A stretch of DNA of 50,802 bases from Gammaproteobacteria bacterium. GTDB lineage: Bacteria > Pseudomonadota > Gammaproteobacteria > Pseudomonadales > Cellvibrionaceae. The position numbers and the translations under genes were made by a program. The notes under the pieces are model-generated. The model saw nothing but the letters and a program-made list of their open reading frames with translations, was not told the DNA's origin and searched no databases. The stretch is taken from NCBI GenBank assembly GCA_025362015.1, contig JANYIO010000201.1, positions 1 through 50,802 on the forward strand, written 5' to 3'. How positions within the stretch are numbered: the stretch's first letter is position 1; each line of letters opens with the position of its first letter. Positions 8,167 through 17,471 of the stretch are shown piece after piece.

Positions 8167-8236
8167 AATATTTTAACAACTCAACGCCATTCATCGAATT
8201 CATGTATCTAGTTCGCGACCACAAAACCTTGAACGA

Positions 8237-8923
8237 TTATTTACTATGAACTTGTCGATGCAGAATTGTAGAGAACTCTTCTGCAAACGTTTGGTAACTA
8301 TTACTAAGCGCTTCCGATCGCGCAGAAAATTTGTTGTAAGCCAAGACCGCGGGTATTGCTGCAAACAAACCCATTGCAGTTGCAACCAAGGCTTCAGAAA
8401 TACCAGGGGCAACTGCCGCCAGCGTAGTTTGTTGAACATGTGCCAAACCGCGGAATGAATTCATAATTCCCCACACAGTGCCAAACAAACCTATATAAGG
8501 ACTGACTGATGCAACGCTGGCAAGAAAGGGTAAATTTTCATCAAGTTTTTCTTCTTCGCGCGCAAGTGCCACACGCATAGCCCGCTGACTGCCCTCCATA
8601 ATAGCTTCTGAATCTGCACCGGCTTGTTGACGTAAGCGCGTAAACTCTTTGAAGCCTGCGCGAAAAATATTTTCAATACCTTCTACTGATTCATTGCGAC
8701 CATTACCTTGGCGATAGAGCTGGTTTAAATCTATGCCCGACCAAAATTGTTTTTCAAAATAATCAAAAGCTGTTTTCGCCTTACTTTGATAAAAGGCGCG
8801 CTGAAAAATCATGACCCAGGAAACCATTGAGGCACAAAATAAAATCAGCATAACAATCTTCACCAGCAAACTTGCGTCGCTAACTAAAGTCCATAGTGAG
8901 AGGGTATTATCAGTTTCAGACAT
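8237..8923 (-). CDS. tolQ: TolQ motor protein
   Basis: 228 residues of the ExbB/TolQ family with three membrane segments: about 16-38 (LLVKIVMLILFCASMVSWVM), 136-158 (SVSPYIGLFGTVWGIM) and 170-192 (ALVATAMGLFAAIPAVLAY). The GTVWGIM and ATAMGLFAAIPA motifs are the conserved channel-lining stretches. It pairs with TolR in the proton-driven motor of the Tol-Pal machine. The start codon is 8 bases after the ybgC stop, as in the usual operon. Confidence 0.97.
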   Translation of the reverse strand: MSETDNTLSLWTLVSDASLLVKIVMLILFCASMVSWVMIFQRAFYQSKAKTAFDYFEKQFWSGIDLNQLYRQGNGRNESVEGIENIFRAGFKEFTRLRQQAGADSEAIMEGSQRAMRVALAREEEKLDENLPFLASVASVSPYIGLFGTVWGIMNSFRGLAHVQQTTLAAVAPGISEALVATAMGLFAAIPAVLAYNKFSARSEALSNSYQTFAEEFSTILHRQVHSK

Positions 8924-8931
8924 AACAATAT

Positions 8932-9351
8932 TTAACCTTGAGATTGAGGTTCGACAAAATGGACTAATTGTTTGTGCATATGCATAGGTAAAGCGTTAGG
9001 TTTCATAGTGGAACTATTAACACACGCAACACGGATATTACCAACACAAAGTAACTCTTGATTACGCATAACCTGTTGCTTAAATTCAATATATGTACGT
9101 GCTAATTTTACGAGGCTGGTAGTAACCTGCAACTCATCATCTAATCGTGCAGAACGACGGTAGTCTATTTGCGCAGAATGAACTACCAACAATAGACCAT
9201 CGTCCAAAATAGCAACCTTATGATACCCCAACGCGCGTAAAAATTCTGTACGCGAACGCTCCATGTATTTTAGGTAATTCACGTAATAGACAATACCGCC
9301 AGCATCTGTATCTTCTATATAAACACGAATAGAAATACTAAATTCAGTCAT
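8932..9351 (-). CDS. ybgC: YbgC-type acyl-CoA thioesterase
   Basis: 139 residues from the ATG at 9351 (a TTG at 9372 would add seven). It is a hotdog-fold thioesterase with the 4-hydroxybenzoyl-CoA-thioesterase-type active site: the Asp in YIEDTDAGGIVYYVNY and the following ERSRTEFL. It hydrolyses acyl-CoA or acyl-ACP and interacts with acyl carrier protein; its link to the Tol system is positional (first gene of the tol-pal operon). It lies 39 bases after ruvB on the same strand. Confidence 0.92.
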   Translation of the reverse strand: MTEFSISIRVYIEDTDAGGIVYYVNYLKYMERSRTEFLRALGYHKVAILDDGLLLVVHSAQIDYRRSARLDDELQVTTSLVKLARTYIEFKQQVMRNQELLCVGNIRVACVNSSTMKPNALPMHMHKQLVHFVEPQSQG

Positions 9352-9390
9352 CAATCGTTTTCTTCTGTACAAAAATTATTCACAGTTAAC

Positions 9391-10419
9391 TTATTCATTC
9401 AGATCTTGTTGCAGCCGCTTCGGCATCGACATTCCAAAATGCAAATAGGCATTATTGGTTAATACACGACCACGGGGTGTGCGCGCCATAAAACCTTGCT
9501 GAATGAGATAAGGCTCAATAACATCTTCAATAGTTCCGCGATCTTCACTAATTGCCGCAGCCAGACTTTCGACACCGACTGGGCCACCATCAAAATTATT
9601 CATCATTGCCATTAATAGGCGACGATCCATATGATCAAAACCACGCTCATCAACATTGAGCATATTTAAAGCACTATCTGCCATTGCCAGGGTAACAATG
9701 CCATCCCCTTTCATTTCTGCATAATCCCGTACACGGCGCAGCAAACGATTTGCAATACGTGGTGTGCCGCGCGCGCGCTTAGCCACTTCTTTTGCACCTT
9801 CGGCATCCATGTTCACTCCCAGCAACGCCGCAGAGCGCGCGACGATATGTGTGAGATCGGCGACATTATAAAACTCCAGACGCTGAACAATACCAAAACG
9901 GTCACGTAAAGGTGATGTTAATAATCCAGCACGAGTCGTTGCACCGACAAGTGTAAATTGCGGTAAATCGAGCTTAATGGAACGCGCAGAGGGCCCCTCG
10001 CCGATCATAATATCCAGCTGAAAGTCTTCCATCGCAGGATAAAGAATCTCTTCTACCACAGGGCTTAAGCGATGTATTTCGTCAATGAACAACACATCAC
10101 CCGGCTCTAAATTAGTCATCAGAGCTGCCAGATCGCCCGCTTTTTCAAGTACGGGACCAGACGTACTTTTAAGCGACACTCCCATTTCATTAGCGATAAT
10201 ATGTGCAAGTGTTGTTTTACCTAAACCGGGCGGACCAAATACCAAGGTATGATCCAGAGCTTCGTTGCGCTTCTTGGCAGCACCGATAAAAATTTCCATC
10301 TGCTCACGCACTACCGGCTGGCCAATATAGTCAGCAAGACTTTTTGGCCGCACAGTGCGGTCAAGAAACTCTTCGCGCTCTTGAGCGGCGGGTGCAATTA
10401 AGCGATCTATTTCTATCAT
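9391..10419 (-). CDS. ruvB: Holliday junction branch-migration ATPase RuvB
   Basis: 342 residues. AAA+ motor: Walker [12 protein letters not shown] (about 62-72), Walker [10 protein letters not shown], sensor 1 LVGATTRAG, arginine-finger region LRDRFG and the C-terminal winged helix ([18 protein letters not shown]). RuvB hexamers loaded by RuvA pump DNA through Holliday junctions. The gap to ruvA is 36 bases, so they are cotranscribed. Confidence 0.98.
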   Translation of the reverse strand: MIEIDRLIAPAAQEREEFLDRTVRPKSLADYIGQPVVREQMEIFIGAAKKRNEALDHTLVFGPPGLGKTTLAHIIANEMGVSLKSTSGPVLEKAGDLAALMTNLEPGDVLFIDEIHRLSPVVEEILYPAMEDFQLDIMIGEGPSARSIKLDLPQFTLVGATTRAGLLTSPLRDRFGIVQRLEFYNVADLTHIVARSAALLGVNMDAEGAKEVAKRARGTPRIANRLLRRVRDYAEMKGDGIVTLAMADSALNMLNVDERGFDHMDRRLLMAMMNNFDGGPVGVESLAAAISEDRGTIEDVIEPYLIQQGFMARTPRGRVLTNNAYLHFGMSMPKRLQQDLNE

Positions 10420-10455
10420 TTTTTACTCAGCAATCATTTTTGAACATCAAAAAAT

Positions 10456-11073
10456 TTACGAAGATGCAACAGTGCGTAAAGCTAAGCGAATTAATTCTTC
10501 ACTTTTGGCTTCAGGCTTTTGTTTGGCCGCTGTCGCAATCATTTTCGCTGCTTCAACGGGTTTGTAACCCAATGAAATTAACGCACTTTCTGCTTCAGCG
10601 TAAGCATCGTTAGCACCACCGATTTTTGGCATCTCGCCATGCGCAGTTAAATCACTCGGTGATGAATTCCAACTTTTTAACCGGTCGCGTAATTCAATCA
10701 CCAACCGTTCAGCTGTTTTTGTGCCGATTCCCGGAACTTTGGTAAGTGCAGCAATATTATTATCGCGAACACAACGCGCAATATCATCAGATTCCATGCC
10801 CGATAAAATCGCAATCGCCAATTTAGGGCCAACACTGCTGACTTTAATTAAGGTGCGAAATAAAGAGCGGTCGCGTTGATCAAAAAATCCAAACAACTGA
10901 TGTAAATTTTCAGTGACAGATAAATGTGTATGCAAAATTATTTCTGAGCCTACCGCTGGCAGACGATAAAACGTCGTCATAGGCGCTTGTAATTCGTAAC
11001 CCACACCATTTACATCTAACAATAAATAGGGCGGTTGTTTTTCAATTAAAGTACCGCGTAAACGTCCAATCAT
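10456..11073 (-). CDS. ruvA: Holliday junction DNA helicase subunit RuvA
   Basis: 205 residues from the ATG at 11073 (MIGRLRGTL, the usual RuvA N-terminus); a TTG eight codons upstream is in frame but not needed. There is an OB-fold domain I (1-65), two helix-hairpin-helix motifs in domain II (VSSVGPKLAIAIL and VPGIGTKTAERLV), and a flexible linker before domain III (ALISLGYKPVEAAKMI) that contacts RuvB. It is separated from ruvC by an inserted repeat element, so the ruvC-ruvA join is not the usual close spacing. Confidence 0.97.
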   Translation of the reverse strand: MIGRLRGTLIEKQPPYLLLDVNGVGYELQAPMTTFYRLPAVGSEIILHTHLSVTENLHQLFGFFDQRDRSLFRTLIKVSSVGPKLAIAILSGMESDDIARCVRDNNIAALTKVPGIGTKTAERLVIELRDRLKSWNSSPSDLTAHGEMPKIGGANDAYAEAESALISLGYKPVEAAKMIATAAKQKPEAKSEELIRLALRTVASS

Positions 11074-11100
11074 TTTTTGTAACCCATTACTCGCCAAGCG

Positions 11101-11201
11101 AGAAAGAATATTTATTTTTCAAGACCGTCGGAGGCAGGATGCCGACGTCGAGCTTACAGGGATGTATTTACAGCGAGTATTGAAAAATAAATATTCTTTC
11201 T
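11101..11201. repeat. 101-bp inverted-repeat element (MITE-like) between ruvC and ruvA
   Basis: The 22 bases at 11101-11122 (AGAAAGAATATTTATTTTTC plus AA) recur as an exact reverse complement at 11180-11201. The 57-base core is GC-rich, holds a smaller hairpin (GTCGG and CCGAC arms) and the phrase GAGCTTACAGGGATGTATTT. This phrase resembles a non-coding repeat that I recall as dispersed in several marine and soil gammaproteobacteria. There is no coding capacity. A degenerate relative may be present at 22219-22255. The hairpin would also interrupt ruvC-ruvA transcription or processing. Confidence 0.8.
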
Positions 11202-11224
11202 AGCGACTCACATTATTTCATAGG

Positions 11225-11743
11225 CTACACAACACGCCCACGGCGAAAACTACTAGATCCCGCAAGTTTTATTAAAAGCTGTTGCGAGTTCGCATGGCAG
11301 AGCGCAACTGCCAGCGCATCCGCAGCGTCTTCCTGTGGTACCGCAGGTAACCGCAATAGCGTTTTTACCATATGTTGAACTTGTAATTTATCCGCTGCGC
11401 CATTACCAACGACGGATTGCTTAACTTTACGTGCTTCGTATTCTGCTACCGGTAAATTCTGCGCAACCGCCGCCACAATCGCAGCGCCACGCGCCTGCCC
11501 CAGTTTCAATGCTGAGGCCGCATTTTTCGCCATAAAAACTTGTTCGATCGCCATTTCTTGTGGGCAGTATTGATTGATAATTTGAGTCAAAGAATTAAAA
11601 ATAATTTTTAGCCGTTCCGGCAACTCATCATCAGGAATACGAATAACACCGCTAGTCACGTACTCGATTTTACTACCAAGCACATTGATAATACCGAAAC
11701 CGGTTTTGCGTGAACCAGGGTCTATACCTAGGATGAGAGCCAT
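11225..11743 (-). CDS. ruvC: Holliday junction resolvase RuvC
   Basis: 172 residues from the ATG at 11743 ([17 protein letters not shown]); the frame stays open 19 codons further but this start gives the family length. RNase-H-fold nuclease with catalytic acidic residues in GIDPG, AIEQVF and [12 protein letters not shown]. It cuts four-way junctions held by RuvAB. No good ribosome site is visible, so expression may depend on readthrough from yebC. Confidence 0.97.
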   Translation of the reverse strand: MALILGIDPGSRKTGFGIINVLGSKIEYVTSGVIRIPDDELPERLKIIFNSLTQIINQYCPQEMAIEQVFMAKNAASALKLGQARGAAIVAAVAQNLPVAEYEARKVKQSVVGNGAADKLQVQHMVKTLLRLPAVPQEDAADALAVALCHANSQQLLIKLAGSSSFRRGRVV

Positions 11744-11822
11744 ATTTATGTACGATGAATAAAATTGATGCAGTGTTACACGGAGGGAGAAGGCAAGCAA
11801 GTTACTAGCACCTATCCGCTAG

Positions 11823-11859
11823 CTATTGTTTGCTAAAAACGGTCGATTAAAAACAATAG
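11823..11859. repeat. 9-bp inverted repeat between yebC and ruvC
   Basis: CTATTGTTT (11823-11831) and AAACAATAG (11851-11859) are exact inverted arms around a 19-base loop. It is in the yebC-ruvC spacer. No T-run follows on either strand, so it is not a typical terminator. Confidence 0.5.
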
Positions 11860-11881
11860 GCAAATGACTAACCAGGATAAA

Positions 11882-12625
11882 TTAACCAATCATTTCCATT
11901 ATCTCGTCCGAAATATCTGCATTGGTATGCACATTTTGCACATCGTCCAAATCTTCCAGTAAATCAATCAAATCGAGAATCTTTTCAGCTTGGTCTTTAT
12001 TCAGCGAAATAGTCACCGAGGGGATCATGACAATATTGGCGTTGACAGGTTTAAAGCCAGCAGTAGTTAATACATTTTTTACCGTAAAATAATCTTCAAA
12101 ACTCGTTATTACATCAAACGAACCATCATCATTGGCGACCACATCGTCAGCACCTGCTTCAAGTGCAGCTTCCATAAGCACATTTTCGCTGATACCAGCC
12201 GCAAAACTGATTTGACCTCTGCGCGAGAAGAGGTAAGAAACAGAACCATCAGTTCCCAAGTTACCACCACGTTTATCAAACGCGTGACGTACTTCACCTG
12301 CAGTCCGGTTGCGGTTGTCTGTCATGCACTCAACAATGAACGCGACACCGTTGACTCCGTAACCCTCGTAAGTTAATTCTTCATAGGCTTCTGCGTCTGT
12401 AGTTCCTGCGCCACGAGCAATGGCTTTTTCTACAGTGCCGCGCTTCATATTTTCATAAAGCGCATTTTCTACTGCAGCGCGTAACCGTGGGTTATCCGCA
12501 GGGTTAGCACCACCTTTGGCCGCAACAGTAAGCTCGCGAATTAGCTTAGTAAAAATTTTGCCGCGTTTAGCATCCTGGCGACCCTTACGATGCCTGATAT
12601 TTGACCATTTAGAATGACCGGCCAT
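11882..12625 (-). CDS. yebC: YebC/TACO1-family regulatory/translation protein
   Basis: 247 residues from the ATG at 12625 (MAGHSKWSNIRHRKGRQDAK, the invariant N-terminus), with a strong GGAGG 5 bases upstream; the TTG at 12637 is inside the ribosome site region and unlikely. The three-domain family is described both as a DNA-binding regulator and, more recently, as a ribosome-associated factor easing translation of proline stretches. It is normally directly downstream of aspS; here a Wzz-like gene and a terminator intervene. Confidence 0.95.
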   Translation of the reverse strand: MAGHSKWSNIRHRKGRQDAKRGKIFTKLIRELTVAAKGGANPADNPRLRAAVENALYENMKRGTVEKAIARGAGTTDAEAYEELTYEGYGVNGVAFIVECMTDNRNRTAGEVRHAFDKRGGNLGTDGSVSYLFSRRGQISFAAGISENVLMEAALEAGADDVVANDDGSFDVITSFEDYFTVKNVLTTAGFKPVNANIVMIPSVTISLNKDQAEKILDLIDLLEDLDDVQNVHTNADISDEIMEMIG

Positions 12626-12633
12626 TATTTCCT

Positions 12634-12670
12634 CCAAAAAAAACGTTTCTCATTTACCACAAGAAACGTT
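12634..12670 (-). terminator. Rho-independent terminator after the Wzz-like gene
   Basis: On the minus strand AACGTTTCT (12670-12662), an 11-base loop and AGAAACGTT (12650-12642) are followed by a run of T (to 12636). It lies directly in front of the yebC ribosome site, so the hairpin would end most aspS-wzz transcripts before yebC. yebC either relies on readthrough or has a promoter inside the upstream gene. Confidence 0.85.
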
Positions 12671-12693
12671 CTATTTATTACTATTTTTACAAA

Positions 12694-13818
12694 TTAATGC
12701 GGAATAGTTTTGTGATTTCGAATGGCCGAGCGGATCAACACAAAAAACACGCCAAAAACTCCTGACAAGAAAACTACGGCAATAAAAATGAGAGCTTTTT
12801 GAGGTTTGACAGGGTCTAATGAGGACTCAGGCTGGTTGACAACAGAAAATAAATGCGTTTTATCATTCAAATCTTTAATGCGCTGTAAGTCTGATGTCAT
12901 CTGCTCACGCCATGTTTCCATTTTTCGCAACTCAAGTGAATACGGAGATAAAGATCCGCTTTGACGAGCAACAAAAATCTCGATTTGTTTTGCTAAAGGC
13001 TTAGTACCTAGCAAATACAATCGACTATTCATAAGGCTAGATTGAATATTTTCCAACTCTTTAAATGGCGTTTCCTTAATACCCAAAGATTCAGCTATTT
13101 TTAGATTTTCACGCCAAACAATTAAATCATCATTTAATTTTCTTGATTCAACCATTTTTTTAGTATTGTAACTTATGTCTAACACTTTCAAATTGGAATT
13201 ATAGCTTGCCTCCACTTTCGCAAAATATTCCAACCATAACTGTTGATTTACAAAATCCAAATACTGACCGAGTAAAGCCACACCTTCTTCCGGATCTTGA
13301 AACTCAAAAGAAATTTTTCTGGCTGTTACAGTAGGGGTTTTTAGATTAGGAGCTGCAAGCAAAAAGGATTTTTGAAAGTTTTTAAATGCTATGACATCAT
13401 CAGTTATTACTGCATTACGTCTCAAATCCAAAGATTTTCCTATTTTTTTTTCCCAAAAACTCTTTAAAAGACTTAAAGAATTGATTTTTAACAGCGCATC
13501 ATCATAAATTTTATTTTCATCCGGAATAGAAATCTGATACTCCATAAAAGCAGATTTACCGTCCAAAACCTTGTACTCCTTACCATCCAGAACCGTAGGA
13601 TACAGGGGGCGCAAATCTTCAATACTAACTTTATCTATTGTAGTTTCAATTTGATAATATACAGGTGTTAATTTTAATCCTACAAAAGCAACGACTGCAC
13701 TAATGAGTATAATTCCTGCAATCAATACTTTGCCATTCCAGATTTTTTCAAACACTTCAAACAAATCAATTTCATCAGAATTGGTTTGCAATGAAATTTC
13801 CTGTCGATTACTTTCCAT
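12694..13818 (-). CDS. Wzz-like polysaccharide chain-length determinant
   Basis: 374 residues with the Wzz (PCP1) layout: cytosolic N-terminus (IDLFEVFEKIWNGK), membrane helix about 32-52 (VLIAGIILISAVVAFVGLKL), a long periplasmic helical domain and a second membrane helix near 342-366 (ALIFIAVVFLSGVFGVFFV) with a preceding Pro-rich segment (PVKPQKA). Wzz proteins set the modal length of O-antigen or related polysaccharides made by Wzy. No Wzy, Wzx or glycosyltransferase gene is in the window. It starts 27 bases after aspS with an AAGGTTAAGGT ribosome site, so it is cotranscribed with aspS. Its position inside aspS-yebC suggests insertion. Confidence 0.82.
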   Translation of the reverse strand: MESNRQEISLQTNSDEIDLFEVFEKIWNGKVLIAGIILISAVVAFVGLKLTPVYYQIETTIDKVSIEDLRPLYPTVLDGKEYKVLDGKSAFMEYQISIPDENKIYDDALLKINSLSLLKSFWEKKIGKSLDLRRNAVITDDVIAFKNFQKSFLLAAPNLKTPTVTARKISFEFQDPEEGVALLGQYLDFVNQQLWLEYFAKVEASYNSNLKVLDISYNTKKMVESRKLNDDLIVWRENLKIAESLGIKETPFKELENIQSSLMNSRLYLLGTKPLAKQIEIFVARQSGSLSPYSLELRKMETWREQMTSDLQRIKDLNDKTHLFSVVNQPESSLDPVKPQKALIFIAVVFLSGVFGVFFVLIRSAIRNHKTIPH

Positions 13819-13845
13819 ACCTTAACCTTTATTTAAAAAATTTAA

Positions 13846-15651
13846 TTACATGCCATATTCAGCAGTTTCAACAGCCGCAGAGGCCTGTTCTTTTTTTCGC
13901 AAGCGAATATGCAACTCACGCAATTGTAATTCGTCTACCGCACTTGGAGCATCCGTCATCACACAAGCAGCGCTTTGGGTTTTGGGGAAAGCAATTACGT
14001 CACGAATCGAGCTCGCGCCGAGCATCAACATAATCAAACGATCCAAACCAAACGCTAAACCGCCGTGTGGTGGTGCACCGTATTTTAATGCATCTAACAA
14101 GAAGCCGAATTTCTCGCGTTGCTCTTCTTCGCTGATACCTAAAATACCAAACACTGTTTGTTGCATTTCTTTGGTATGAATACGAACCGAACCACCACCT
14201 AATTCAGTGCCGTTCAATACCAGATCGTAAGCTTGAGACAAGGCTTCAGCAGGATTCGCCGCCAATGCTTCTGGAGTACAAGAAGGTGCTGTGAACGGGT
14301 GGTGGATAGCCGTTAAAGCACCGTTATCAAGCTCTTCGAACATGGGGAAATCAACAACCCACAACATTGCCCATTCTTTAGTGTAAAGGCTTAAGTCAGC
14401 ACCCAATTTACAGCGCAACGCTCCCAAAGCTTCGGTTACGATTTTGTGTTTGTCGGCTCCGAAGAAAATTATGTCGCCATTTTCAGCACCCACGCGATCA
14501 AGAATCGCAGCGCGCACAGGGATCGGCAAGTTTTTAACGATAGGTGATTGCAAGCCCTCCTCAAGATCCGACTTGTCATTCACTTTAATGTAAGCCAAAC
14601 CTTTAGCGCCGTAGATACCCACAAATTTAGTGTACTCATCAATTTGCTTACGCGTAAGTTTGTCATTACCACCGGGAACTTTCAGTGCGGTAACACGCGA
14701 TTTAGGATCATTAGCGGGACCCGCAAACACCTTGAAATCAACTTCTTTTACCAGGTCATTGATATCAACCAATTCCAGTGGAATACGCATGTCCGGCTTA
14801 TCTGAACCGTATTTTGCCATAGCTTCGGAGAAAGGCATGCGTTGTAATTCGTCGAACTCAATACCTTTCAAATCTTTAAATATTTCGCGGATCATACCTT
14901 CAGTGACCGACATGATTTGCTCTTGGGTCATGAATGAGGTTTCGATGTCGATCTGCGTAAACTCTGGTTGACGGTCAGCACGTAAATCTTCGTCGCGAAA
15001 ACATTTAGCGATTTGGTAGTAACGATCAAAACCCGCCACCATCAACAATTGTTTAAATAATTGCGGTGATTGTGGCAACGCAAAAAACTTACCATCGTGG
15101 GTGCGTGACGGCACCAAATAATCGCGCGCGCCCTCAGGCGTTGCACGAGTTAGGATGGGGGTTTCGATATCCAAAAAGCTATTGCGATCCAAATAGTTGC
15201 GAATCGCACTAGTCACTTTAGAACGGAAACGCAGGCTTTTTTGCATTTCTAAACGGCGTAAGTCAAGAAAGCGGTACCTCAAGCGTACGTCTTCGCCGAC
15301 AGTTGAATAAGAATCCAAAGGAAAAGGAATGGTTTCCGCTTCATTTAAAATAGTGAGTCCTGTGGCATAAACCTCAATGCTGCCAGTAGCCATGTTTGGG
15401 TTCACTGTAGCAGCGGCACGCGCTCGCACTTTACCCTCGACCTGTAATACATATTCACCGCGTACTTTATTGGCCAATTCAAAATTTTCTTTGGCATCTG
15501 GATCAAACACCACTTGCACAATACCGTCGCGATCGCGCAGGTCGATAAATATCACACCGCCATGGTCACGACGACGATCCACCCATCCGCAGAGGGTGAC
15601 TTCTTGATCAATATGAGCGGCATTTAAAACACCACAGTATTGGCTGCGCAT
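13846..15651 (-). CDS. aspS: Aspartyl-tRNA synthetase
   Basis: 601 residues. N-terminal OB-fold anticodon-binding domain ([15 protein letters not shown]), class II catalytic core with motif 2 ([19 protein letters not shown]) and motif 3 ([15 protein letters not shown]), and the bacterial insertion domain (around 290-420). It charges tRNA-Asp. It lies downstream of the FmdB-family gene with 64 bases between and is probably the head of an aspS-wzz unit. Whether it also charges tRNA-Asn cannot be seen here. Confidence 0.98.
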   Translation of the reverse strand: MRSQYCGVLNAAHIDQEVTLCGWVDRRRDHGGVIFIDLRDRDGIVQVVFDPDAKENFELANKVRGEYVLQVEGKVRARAAATVNPNMATGSIEVYATGLTILNEAETIPFPLDSYSTVGEDVRLRYRFLDLRRLEMQKSLRFRSKVTSAIRNYLDRNSFLDIETPILTRATPEGARDYLVPSRTHDGKFFALPQSPQLFKQLLMVAGFDRYYQIAKCFRDEDLRADRQPEFTQIDIETSFMTQEQIMSVTEGMIREIFKDLKGIEFDELQRMPFSEAMAKYGSDKPDMRIPLELVDINDLVKEVDFKVFAGPANDPKSRVTALKVPGGNDKLTRKQIDEYTKFVGIYGAKGLAYIKVNDKSDLEEGLQSPIVKNLPIPVRAAILDRVGAENGDIIFFGADKHKIVTEALGALRCKLGADLSLYTKEWAMLWVVDFPMFEELDNGALTAIHHPFTAPSCTPEALAANPAEALSQAYDLVLNGTELGGGSVRIHTKEMQQTVFGILGISEEEQREKFGFLLDALKYGAPPHGGLAFGLDRLIMLMLGASSIRDVIAFPKTQSAACVMTDAPSAVDELQLRELHIRLRKKEQASAAVETAEYGM

Positions 15652-15715
15652 AGGACTATCCTGTTATCAATTGAGGCTGTTTGTTTAATGAGTATGAATA
15701 AAATATTGTTGGTTA

Positions 15716-16027
15716 TTAGTCCCTGGACTTGGTCGCAGGTGCAGCACTCGCCGCTGGCTGACTCGCAGATGAACTGCTTGCCGCCGCCGCTGGCGAAGGA
15801 GACGAACCAGAAGAGCTAGCATCGCCTGCTATATTCTTCTTACTGCCAGATTTAAAATCAGTTTCATACCAACCTCCGCCTTTCAAGCGAAAACCTGCTG
15901 CTGATATTTGTTTCTTTAATGTAGGTTTATTGCATGCCGGGCAATCGACAAGTGCGGCATCACTCATTTTTTGCAAAGCCTCTTCTATATGATTGCAAGC
16001 TTCACATCGGTATTCATAAATAGGCAC
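15716..16027 (-). CDS. FmdB-family zinc-ribbon protein
   Basis: 103 residues from the GTG at 16027 (MPIYEYRCEAC), preceded by AAGGTGG; further in-frame GTG codons lie just upstream. The FmdB/Zn-ribbon domain has four Cys in two CxxC pairs (CEAC and CPAC) within the first 45 residues. The last 50 residues are a Gly/Ser/Ala/Pro low-complexity tail. Family members are small regulatory-type proteins of unproven function, often found just upstream of aspS, as here. Confidence 0.88.
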   Translation of the reverse strand: MPIYEYRCEACNHIEEALQKMSDAALVDCPACNKPTLKKQISAAGFRLKGGGWYETDFKSGSKKNIAGDASSSGSSPSPAAAASSSSASQPAASAAPATKSRD

Positions 16028-16217
16028 AACCACCACCTTAACAAGGTCTTAAACACGGATAACACACAGGCGTTGGTGCAAAATTCCACCACAGCCACAA
16101 AAAGGCTCGAGATTATAGCCTAAGCCACTGCCAGCGAGAACCCAAGTTTGAAGGATTATAGTTAAGAAGAATATCGTTAAAAATAGCCACTATGAAGACT
16201 AAGACGTGCTCTTAAGA

Positions 16218-16910
16218 TTAAGGCACGCTCGAATAGCGCATTCGCTCCAACACAGTCTGCGCATGAGAGGCCACATAGCCAGGATATCTTTTCTCGAACT
16301 TGCGCGGATTAGGCAACATGACCGCGATACGCACGGCCTGTTGCTCACTGAGCATGGAAGCATGCACTTGATAGTAATGCTGTGCTGCCGCTTCTGCACC
16401 AAACACACCGCTACCCCACTCCACCACATTCAAATACACTTCCAGAATACGCCGCTTATCCCAAAGCAATTCAATCATTACGGTAATAGCGGCTTCTTCT
16501 AATTTACGAAAGTATGAGCGCGATGGCGATAAAAATAGGTTTTTAGCGAGTTGCTGGGTAATGGTTGAACCACCCGAAACAGATTTCCCTTTACGTTGAT
16601 TTTTCTCCAAAGCATCGTGCATACCTTCCCAATCAAAACCATTATGCTCCATAAACTTATCGTCTTCGGATGCTACAACTGCACGTTTTAAATTGATCGA
16701 TATTTGTGTGTAAGCTACCCATTTATGATTCAGCATTGCATTAGGATTTTTCTCTTGTAGCTCATCTAAACGCAGCACCATAAAACTAGTTGTTGCAGGA
16801 TCAAACCATTTCCAATAAAGCACGTGCGCAAATAGCCACAATTGATAAACAAATAGTAACGCCAATACTACCCATAAAAATCGCTTACACACTTGTACAA
16901 AAGACTTCAT
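16218..16910 (-). CDS. mtgA: Monofunctional peptidoglycan glycosyltransferase MtgA
   Basis: 230 residues from the ATG at 16910 (MKSFVQVCKRFLWVV); another ATG at 16949 would give 243. One N-terminal membrane helix (about 8-32) is followed by a GT51 domain with the catalytic-Glu motif AVVASEDDKFMEHNGFDW, the second motif SGGSTITQQLAKNLFL and EVYLNVVEWG. It polymerises lipid II into glycan strands at the periplasmic face of the inner membrane. It may share a transcript with the DUF4124 gene, since only 49 bases separate the two. Confidence 0.93.
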   Translation of the reverse strand: MKSFVQVCKRFLWVVLALLFVYQLWLFAHVLYWKWFDPATTSFMVLRLDELQEKNPNAMLNHKWVAYTQISINLKRAVVASEDDKFMEHNGFDWEGMHDALEKNQRKGKSVSGGSTITQQLAKNLFLSPSRSYFRKLEEAAITVMIELLWDKRRILEVYLNVVEWGSGVFGAEAAAQHYYQVHASMLSEQQAVRIAVMLPNPRKFEKRYPGYVASHAQTVLERMRYSSVP

Positions 16911-16959
16911 CCACAAATTCCATGACCATAAAAAACTTAAGTTGCACATTTTTAGACTG

Positions 16960-17406
16960 CTAAATACCGGCTCGACGTTCCATAGCCGCTCTTATTTTTT
17001 GTATATTTTCCATCGCCTGCTTTGCATCATCGGCAGGCTTTTCAGCAGTACCAATATTAGGAGTATTTGTCATGGGCAGAACATTGGCATCCGGATGAAC
17101 GCTTATTTGTGCGGCACCTTTCACTGGTTGATTATCATAATGCACCACACCATTGGCATCGGTCCATTTATAAATCTGTACCGGAGCCGCACTGGGAGTT
17201 GCAAAATTACTCCCCGTTACATCGTTAGCCATTTTTTTTGCTTGTGCAACAAATTTGCCCGAGGAAATTTTTTTAAGGGTGCCCACAAACCCATCATGCT
17301 GCAGCTGCTCACTCCAATCATGCACTGGAATATTGCCCGTTTTGTAATAGATAAAACCACAAAAAATACCTAAACCTAACACTATAACGATTAATAAATT
17401 TTTCAT
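16960..17406 (-). CDS. DUF4124-domain membrane-anchored protein
   Basis: 148 residues. An N-terminal hydrophobic stretch (4-22, LLIVIVLGLGIFCGFIYY) may be a signal anchor. Around residues 77-95 lies IYKWTDANGVVHYDNQP, the DUF4124 signature (a K-W-x-D-x-x-G-x-x-x-Y pattern). The C-terminus is helical and charged. The function of the domain is unknown; it is common in Cellvibrionales and Pseudomonadales envelope proteins. Confidence 0.75.
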   Translation of the reverse strand: MKNLLIVIVLGLGIFCGFIYYKTGNIPVHDWSEQLQHDGFVGTLKKISSGKFVAQAKKMANDVTGSNFATPSAAPVQIYKWTDANGVVHYDNQPVKGAAQISVHPDANVLPMTNTPNIGTAEKPADDAKQAMENIQKIRAAMERRAGI

Positions 17407-17471
17407 AACTTCCCTAAATAAATGTAGTAGTTAATATTCAACAGCAAAAATACAGACTTCGTTAATAGCCA

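Noticed and set aside
12109-12297. Open frame inside yebC on the same strand
   Set aside because: Alternative-frame shadow of yebC, with no start signal.
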